Shown one piece after another: positions 59,857 through 64,000 of a stretch of 64,000 nucleotides of DNA (position 1 is its first letter; each line of letters opens with the position of its first letter). The notes beneath the pieces are model-generated. The model saw only the letters and a program-made list of their open reading frames with translations, searched no databases and was not told the origin of the DNA. Both the position numbers and the translations under genes were made by a program. Source of the stretch: Marinifilum breve (lineage in GTDB: Bacteria; Bacteroidota; Bacteroidia; Bacteroidales; Marinifilaceae); contig NZ_QFLI01000012.1 of the NCBI RefSeq assembly GCF_003202155.1, positions 62,001-126,000 of the forward strand, in the 5' to 3' direction.

Positions 59857-60981
59857 TTGGAAACATATTTTTATCACCCTCTCACACCATTTCAATGGTT
59901 TTTAATTATCGGATTGGTTCTTACATTTCTTATAGATTTAATCTATTCAATTTTCTATTGTAGAAAATTGAAAATTAAAAACAATCCATACATTCATTCA
60001 GAAACAATTCCTATTTCAATAATTGTATGTGCAAAAAATCAAGCACAATATTTAGAAAAGAACCTTCCGGGATTATTGACACAAGACTATCCGGAATATG
60101 AAATAATTGTAGTTGATAATGGAAGTGTTGACGATACTGAAGATGTACTAATCAGGTTGAAAAATGTCTATCCAAACCTTAGATCAACCCAAATTCCAAT
60201 TGACGAGAAATTCAAGCACAACAAAAAACTGGCAATAACCATTGGTGTAAAAGCTGCGAAATACAATCAAATTATACATCTCAATCCAAATGGTTTTACC
60301 AATAGCAAAACTTGGTTATCAAACACAATTGCACATGCAAAAGGAAAACTACACAATGCTTATAGCAATTTCGAGTATCAAAAAGGATTCTTCTACAACT
60401 TTTTAAGGTATGATATTATCAAACAAACCATTAAACTAGCTTCATTTACAAGTATAAATAAGTTGTATGCAGGCAATGCTTTTAACATGAGCTTTTTAAA
60501 ATCTGACTTTCTCGCTAACAAAGGATATGCAGGAAATGCACATTTCGAAGCAGGCTACGATCACATTTTATGCATGGATTTAGCTAAGAAATCAGATTAT
60601 ACTTTCTGCACAAATCCAGATTGCAAAATCACTATCGATACTAAAAACCACTACAAAACCTGGAAAATCATCAATAAGCATTATTTCAAGAGTAGGAAGT
60701 ACATTCCGTTTAAACGAAAACTATTGTTGGATTTGGAACCGATCACACATTTTCTGTTTATAGTCCTTCTGATTCTGGCTTTACTAAAAACACAACTATA
60801 TTTTTCATTACTTGCAATATGCATGGTCATTTTTTTTATAAAAGGATACTGTTTTAAAATTTCAATAAGGCATTTGAGGGAAGAGAATTTATTTTTATCT
60901 TCGTATGTATATGTCTTATTAAGACCTCTGTATAAATTGCTATTTTATATACAAAGTCACATATACAGTAAACGATCATAA
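59857..60981 (+). CDS. family 2 glycosyltransferase, membrane-anchored (TTG start)
   Basis: The start is TTG 59857; an in-frame stop at 59827 and the lack of any ATG before residue 200 leave no better choice. The 374 residues have an N-terminal membrane helix (FLIIGLVLTFLIDLIYSIFY), a GT-A fold (IPISIIVCAKNQAQYLEKNLPGLLTQDYPEYEIIVVDNGSVDDTE, with the acceptor-side region GNAHFEAGYDHILCMDLAKK), and two or three C-terminal helices. Nucleotide-sugar binding is supported by VVDNGS, but the canonical DxD is replaced by LNPNG, so its mechanism or metal need is unclear. Its stop codon overlaps the ATG of the sigma gene by one base. Confidence 0.85.
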   Translation: METYFYHPLTPFQWFLIIGLVLTFLIDLIYSIFYCRKLKIKNNPYIHSETIPISIIVCAKNQAQYLEKNLPGLLTQDYPEYEIIVVDNGSVDDTEDVLIRLKNVYPNLRSTQIPIDEKFKHNKKLAITIGVKAAKYNQIIHLNPNGFTNSKTWLSNTIAHAKGKLHNAYSNFEYQKGFFYNFLRYDIIKQTIKLASFTSINKLYAGNAFNMSFLKSDFLANKGYAGNAHFEAGYDHILCMDLAKKSDYTFCTNPDCKITIDTKNHYKTWKIINKHYFKSRKYIPFKRKLLLDLEPITHFLFIVLLILALLKTQLYFSLLAICMVIFFIKGYCFKISIRHLREENLFLSSYVYVLLRPLYKLLFYIQSHIYSKRS

Positions 60982-61595
60982 TGGAAATAAATCCGAATCT
61001 CTCAGAAAAAGCCCAATACGACTATAGGCTGGTAAAAGCTTCAGTTAATGGCGATCAAAAAGCATATGAAGAGCTTTTTAAAAGATACAAGGACGCCATA
61101 TTTTTCATGTTATTAAAAATGGTAAATAATAAGAACGATGCTGAAGATTTAACCTTTGAGGCTTTCGGTAAAGCTTTCCGTAACATCAGACAATATTCTC
61201 CAAAATATGCTTTTAGCACATGGTTATTCAAAATTGCATCGAACAATTGTATTGATTTTCTAAGAAAAAAGAGAGGAAATACAATATCCATTGATGGAAA
61301 AGATGATGCTGAAAATGAACGAACCATTACTCTTGAATCAAGTAGTCTTAATCCTGAACAAGAATTTGTAAAGAAACAGAAAGCAAAAATTATGCGGAAT
61401 GAAGTTGGCAAGCTAAAAGAACGCTATCGCCGACTGATTGAACTTCGTTATTTTGAAGAGTTTTCGTACGAAGAAATTGCTCAAGAGCTAAAATTGCCAA
61501 TCGGAACTGTAAAAGCTCAATTGTTTAGAGCCCGTGAATTACTCTTCAACAACCTGAAAGATTCTGAGGTAAAAATCGAGAAGAAAAAGAAATAA
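60981..61595 (+). CDS. ECF-type RNA polymerase sigma factor
   Basis: The 204 residues have region 2 (AYEELFKRYKDAIFFMLLKMVNNKNDAEDLTFEAFGKAF, then YSPKYAFSTWLFKIASNNCIDFLRKKRG) and region 4 (LKERYRRLIELRYFEEFSYEEIAQELKLPIGTVKAQLFRAREL). The start ATG overlaps the glycosyltransferase stop (TAATG), so translation is coupled. No anti-sigma gene is adjacent; rsmG follows with its own promoter. In Bacteroidota this kind of sigma factor (conserved, with glycosyltransferase upstream) may act as a general envelope regulator, but the targets are unknown. Confidence 0.9.
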   Translation: MEINPNLSEKAQYDYRLVKASVNGDQKAYEELFKRYKDAIFFMLLKMVNNKNDAEDLTFEAFGKAFRNIRQYSPKYAFSTWLFKIASNNCIDFLRKKRGNTISIDGKDDAENERTITLESSSLNPEQEFVKKQKAKIMRNEVGKLKERYRRLIELRYFEEFSYEEIAQELKLPIGTVKAQLFRARELLFNNLKDSEVKIEKKKK

Positions 61596-61631
61596 TTTTT
61601 TTGTTGGAAAACGATGAATGCGAATTAGTTC

Positions 61632-61639
61632 TATCTTTG
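61632..61639 (+). promoter_or_regulatory. candidate -7 promoter element of rsmG
   Basis: TATCTTTG matches TAnnTTTG, 22 bp before the rsmG ATG. A TTGTTGG box lies about 24-28 bp upstream (61601-61607). Confidence 0.45.
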
Positions 61640-61660
61640 CCAACCTAAAATAAAATTGGC

Positions 61661-62281
61661 ATGGAAATCATCGAAAAATATTTTACAGATTTAACTGAGG
61701 AACAAAAAGATCGTTTTTCTCAGCTTAAAGATTTGTATACCCACTGGAACAGTCAAATCAATGTAATTTCGCGTAAAGACATTGATTCTTTATACCTGCA
61801 TCATGTTTTGCATTCATTATCAATAGCCAAAGTAATGAAATTTAAACCTGGCACAAAAATCATGGATGTTGGCTGCGGTGGAGGTTTCCCAGGAATTCCT
61901 TTGGCTATTCTTTTTCCGGAATGCGATTTTTACATGGTAGATTCCATCGGAAAAAAGATAAAAGTAGTGAATGAAGTCGCTACAGCTTTAAAATTAAAAA
62001 ATGTAAAAGCAGAACACACTAGAGTTCAACAAGTAAAAGAAAAATTCGACTTTATTGTAAGTAGAGCCGTTACTGCATTTCCAAAATTTGTGAACATGGT
62101 TCGCAAAAATTCTTCACCAAAAGATAAAAATAGTTTGGCAAATGGTATTCTTTATATCAAGGGTGGCGATTTTCAGGAAGAAATAGCTGGATACGGCGAT
62201 AAAGTGCAGATTTTCGACTGTACCAACTTCTTCGAAGAGGAGTTCTTTGAGACTAAAAAAGTTGTACATCTTGAGCTTTAG
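61661..62281 (+). CDS. rsmG: 16S rRNA (guanine527-N7)-methyltransferase
   Basis: The 206 residues fit RsmG (GidB): YTHWNSQINVISRKDIDSLYLHHVLHSLSI, the SAM-binding IMDVGCGGGFPGIPLAILFP, VDSIGKKIKVVNEVA, the region with RVQQVKEKFDFIVSRAVTAF, and LYIKGGDF. It methylates N7 of G527 in 16S rRNA; loss causes low-level streptomycin resistance in other bacteria (known). It is single, between the sigma gene and rpmH. Confidence 0.95.
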   Translation: MEIIEKYFTDLTEEQKDRFSQLKDLYTHWNSQINVISRKDIDSLYLHHVLHSLSIAKVMKFKPGTKIMDVGCGGGFPGIPLAILFPECDFYMVDSIGKKIKVVNEVATALKLKNVKAEHTRVQQVKEKFDFIVSRAVTAFPKFVNMVRKNSSPKDKNSLANGILYIKGGDFQEEIAGYGDKVQIFDCTNFFEEEFFETKKVVHLEL

Positions 62282-62303
62282 GAAAAATATTTTGCATCAT
62301 CCT

Positions 62304-62333
62304 TTTGTTAGATTAAAAAAAAACTTATTTTTG
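62304..62333 (+). promoter_or_regulatory. promoter of rpmH
   Basis: TTTG (62304-62307) and TATTTTTG (62326-62333) with an 18-bp spacer are the clearest -33/-7 pair in the window. They lie 51 bp before the ATG. Confidence 0.65.
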
Positions 62334-62384
62334 CAGTCCAAAATCAACGCATATAATAACTTTATTCGATAAAAATTTTTCGCG

Positions 62385-62543
62385 ATGAAAAGAACATTTC
62401 AACCATCAAATAGAAAGAGAAGAAATAAGCACGGTTTCAGAGAGAGAATGTCTTCTGTAAGCGGAAGAGCAGTGCTATCTCGTAGAAGAGCTAAAGGCAG
62501 AAAGAAAGTTTCTGTTTCAAGCGAGCGCAGACACAAAGCTTAA
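62385..62543 (+). CDS. rpmH: 50S ribosomal protein L34
   Basis: The 52 residues (read directly from the sequence) show the unmistakable L34 pattern: [22 protein letters not shown], then [18 protein letters not shown]. It is very basic and slightly longer than the usual 44-46 residues because of the tail SSERRHKA. It is not next to rnpA/dnaA, the arrangement common in other phyla. It has its own promoter and a terminator after it. Confidence 0.97.
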   Translation: MKRTFQPSNRKRRNKHGFRERMSSVSGRAVLSRRRAKGRKKVSVSSERRHKA

Positions 62544-62570
62544 TTTTACAATTAAGTAACCAATATACAG

Positions 62571-62602
62571 AAAGTAAAGAATTCAAATTCTTTACTTTTT
62601 TG
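62571..62602 (+). terminator. intrinsic terminator of rpmH
   Basis: AAAGTAAAGAA (62571-62581) and TTCTTTACTTT (62588-62598) form an 11-bp perfect stem followed by more Ts. Confidence 0.8.
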
Positions 62603-62725
62603 TATTTTAAGGCTTCAAGCTTTCTAAAATTGATTGAGTTCCAAGGGAGCTCTTTTTTTTTGCCCTTTTTATAGGAATGAAGCAGCATTTGCAGTAGCTC
62701 ATTTCTTAAATCTAAAAATCTCTGC

Positions 62726-62733
62726 TATTTTTG
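62726..62733 (+). promoter_or_regulatory. candidate -7 promoter element of the PASTA-protein gene
   Basis: TATTTTTG matches TAnnTTTG. Transcription from here would pass the TTG at 62770 and reach the ATGs at 62797 and 62833. Confidence 0.4.
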
Positions 62734-62832
62734 TAAGACGCAAAAAAATACTGAAATAATAAGTATTTTTTGTCGTTAATTGAACTATTGACCTTTATGA
62801 CAATAGCCAACCCAAAAGAAAAACAGACTCGA

Positions 62833-63660
62833 ATGAAATCAACTAATTTTTTTAAAAGCAGATTCTTTTTAATTCAGTTAGGTATTGCCTTACTTATAAC
62901 CATTACTATTGTATGGATTACCCTTTCAGGATTAAAATGGTATACACATCATGGCGAAAAATTAACTGTTCCGAATTTGTATGGAACCAGCCTTGAAGAT
63001 TCTGCTAAAACAATAGATGAAGAAAATCTGCGATTCACTGTTTACGATTCAATCTACAATCCAAAGTATGAACCAGGAACTGTTTTGGATCAAAGACCTG
63101 TAGCTGGAGCCATTGTCAAAAGAAATAGAAATCTGTTTTTAACTGTTAATGCACACAAGCCAGAACAGGTACGTTTTCCAAATTTAGTCGACAATTCATT
63201 CCGTCAGGCTTACGAGTTACTTATTACCAATGGATTTAAAATTGGTCGATTGAAATATGAAAAAAGTCAATTTTTCAACTTGGTACTTTATCCTAAGTAC
63301 AAAGGCGATTCAATTGGAGCAGGAAGTATGATAGATAAAGGTGCAACTATTGATTTGGTATTGGGAAGAGGTAATACTTTCGGAGTTTTAGCTCCTAATT
63401 TAATGGGGAAAATCAATTCTCAAGCCAAAGAGAAAATAATCATGTCAAATTTAAATGTTGGCAAGATACAATTCGACGAAACCATTAAAAATCAAATTGA
63501 TTCTATGCAAGCTAAAGTATTCAAGCAATATCCAGCTTACAACGAAAACAGAAAAATTCGTCCAGGAAACAATATTGATCTTTGGCTAACAAAAGATACT
63601 CTTAAGCTTCAACAAGCGGATTCGCTGCTTCAACAAAGATTAGGCAAATTGCTTTATTAA
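62833..63660 (+). CDS. membrane protein with PASTA domains
   Basis: The start is placed at ATG 62833, which opens MKSTNFFKSRFFLIQLGIAL, a short basic end followed by one membrane helix. In-frame TTG 62770 and ATG 62797 are alternatives. The 275 residues then hold three PASTA-like domains outside the membrane: KLTVPNLYGTSLEDSAKTID ... GTVLDQRPVAGAIVK; VRFPNLVDNSFRQAYELLITNGFKIG; and VLAPNLMGKINSQAKEKI ... IRPGNNIDLWL. PASTA domains of kinases and PBPs bind peptidoglycan fragments; this kinase-less type is standard in Bacteroidota and lies just before the rluD-type gene (gap 14 bp), so both are probably cotranscribed. Confidence 0.88.
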   Translation: MKSTNFFKSRFFLIQLGIALLITITIVWITLSGLKWYTHHGEKLTVPNLYGTSLEDSAKTIDEENLRFTVYDSIYNPKYEPGTVLDQRPVAGAIVKRNRNLFLTVNAHKPEQVRFPNLVDNSFRQAYELLITNGFKIGRLKYEKSQFFNLVLYPKYKGDSIGAGSMIDKGATIDLVLGRGNTFGVLAPNLMGKINSQAKEKIIMSNLNVGKIQFDETIKNQIDSMQAKVFKQYPAYNENRKIRPGNNIDLWLTKDTLKLQQADSLLQQRLGKLLY

Positions 63661-63674
63661 ACACAGCAAAAGTA

Positions 63675-64000
63675 ATGACACAAGAACCAAAAGATAATTT
63701 CAACTCGGAAGAGGAATTAGATAATAATCAGGAAGTATTCGAACATTTTCGATTCGAAGTTGATCCGGGGCAAAGCATGCTTAGAATTGATAAATATTTG
63801 GTAGATCGAATGCAGAATGCTTCACGAAATAAAATTCAGGAAGCTGCTGATGCTGGATGTATCAATGTTAATGACAAACCAGTTAAGCGTAACTATAAGG
63901 TAAAACCAAACGATGTTATCACCATTGTTTTGAGCTATCCGCCACGCGAGATTGAAATTATTCCTGAGGATATTCCTTTGAACATTGTTTATGAAGATGA
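63675..64000 (+). CDS. rluD: RluA/RluD-family pseudouridine synthase, N-terminal part (partial)
   Basis: The frame starts at ATG 63675 and runs off the window. The 108 visible residues have an acidic N-terminus, then an S4 RNA-binding domain: LRIDKYLVDRMQNASRNKIQEAADAGCINVND, KPVKRNYKVKPNDVITI, and the linker PPREIEIIPEDIPLNIVYED that leads into the catalytic domain. The linker wording is typical for RluD, which modifies U1911/1915/1917 of 23S rRNA. The catalytic Asp is beyond the edge, so the exact subfamily is inferred. Confidence 0.88.
   Translation, partial: MTQEPKDNFNSEEELDNNQEVFEHFRFEVDPGQSMLRIDKYLVDRMQNASRNKIQEAADAGCINVNDKPVKRNYKVKPNDVITIVLSYPPREIEIIPEDIPLNIVYED

Noticed and set aside
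1-64000. tRNA or rRNA genes
   Set aside because: No cloverleaf with a T-loop (TTCGANTC) at proper spacing and no rRNA-like sequence was seen in the intergenic regions.

Overview
The window is AT-rich chromosomal DNA from a member of the Bacteroidota, most likely a marine relative of the Marinilabiliales/Marinifilaceae (inference from gene content only). Supporting signs are a type IX secretion (T9SS) type B sorting domain with a PorP/SprF partner, a GldB-like gliding lipoprotein, a MurF-Alr fusion, DUF1573 and DUF4369/TlpA proteins, carboxypeptidase-like regulatory domains with SusC-like VVVTGYG motifs, and many promoters of the Bacteroidota TAnnTTTG (-7) type. There are no tRNA or rRNA genes, no CRISPR array, no recognisable transposase and no prophage.

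Layout. 1-5956: end of an EamA-type transporter, an ECF sigma factor with an anti-sigma/TonB-like hybrid membrane protein, a secreted von Willebrand A protein, a half-length degenerate DEAD-box protein, Dps, and a small secreted protein. 5979-6570: a tandem array of 41-bp terminator-like hairpins. 6648-16267 (mostly minus strand): secreted C1 peptidase, dihydrolipoyl dehydrogenase, a zinc/manganese ABC importer (three genes), a TlpA-like lipoprotein, MeaB and a DUF1573 protein. 16564-23243: M20 amidohydrolase, ferredoxin, 5-formyl-THF cyclo-ligase, nitrilase, GldB-like lipoprotein divergent from NAD synthetase, and a Crp/Fnr regulator. 23375-24087: minisatellite and palindromic repeats. 24092-28798: MurF-Alr, thymidine kinase, an unknown acidic protein and RsmI.

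28946-49497 is the most unusual part: a 20-kb minus-strand block of secreted modular surface proteins. Eight consecutive genes (41753 down to 30221) each encode a signal peptide followed by the same kind of PKD/Ig-like N-terminal domain. Only the last one carries a T9SS type B sorting domain, and it is followed by a PorP/SprF gene. The others stop just after a proline-rich inter-domain linker, as if one giant SprB-like adhesin had been divided into separately exported subunits. Two further large modular proteins upstream (PA14/GEVED and C-type lectin types) end in a similar way.

49622-64000: a YjjG-like phosphatase, a probable structured small RNA (6S-like) with its own promoter and terminator, a GxxExxY gene between palindromic repeats, a secreted amidotransferase-fold protein, DnaB, IspE, a carboxyltransferase plus biotin-carrier pair (linked to MeaB through methylmalonyl-CoA/propionate metabolism), LptF/G permease, a TGT lacking the zinc cysteines, a glycosyltransferase coupled to a second ECF sigma factor, RsmG, L34, a PASTA-domain protein and the start of an RluD-family pseudouridine synthase.
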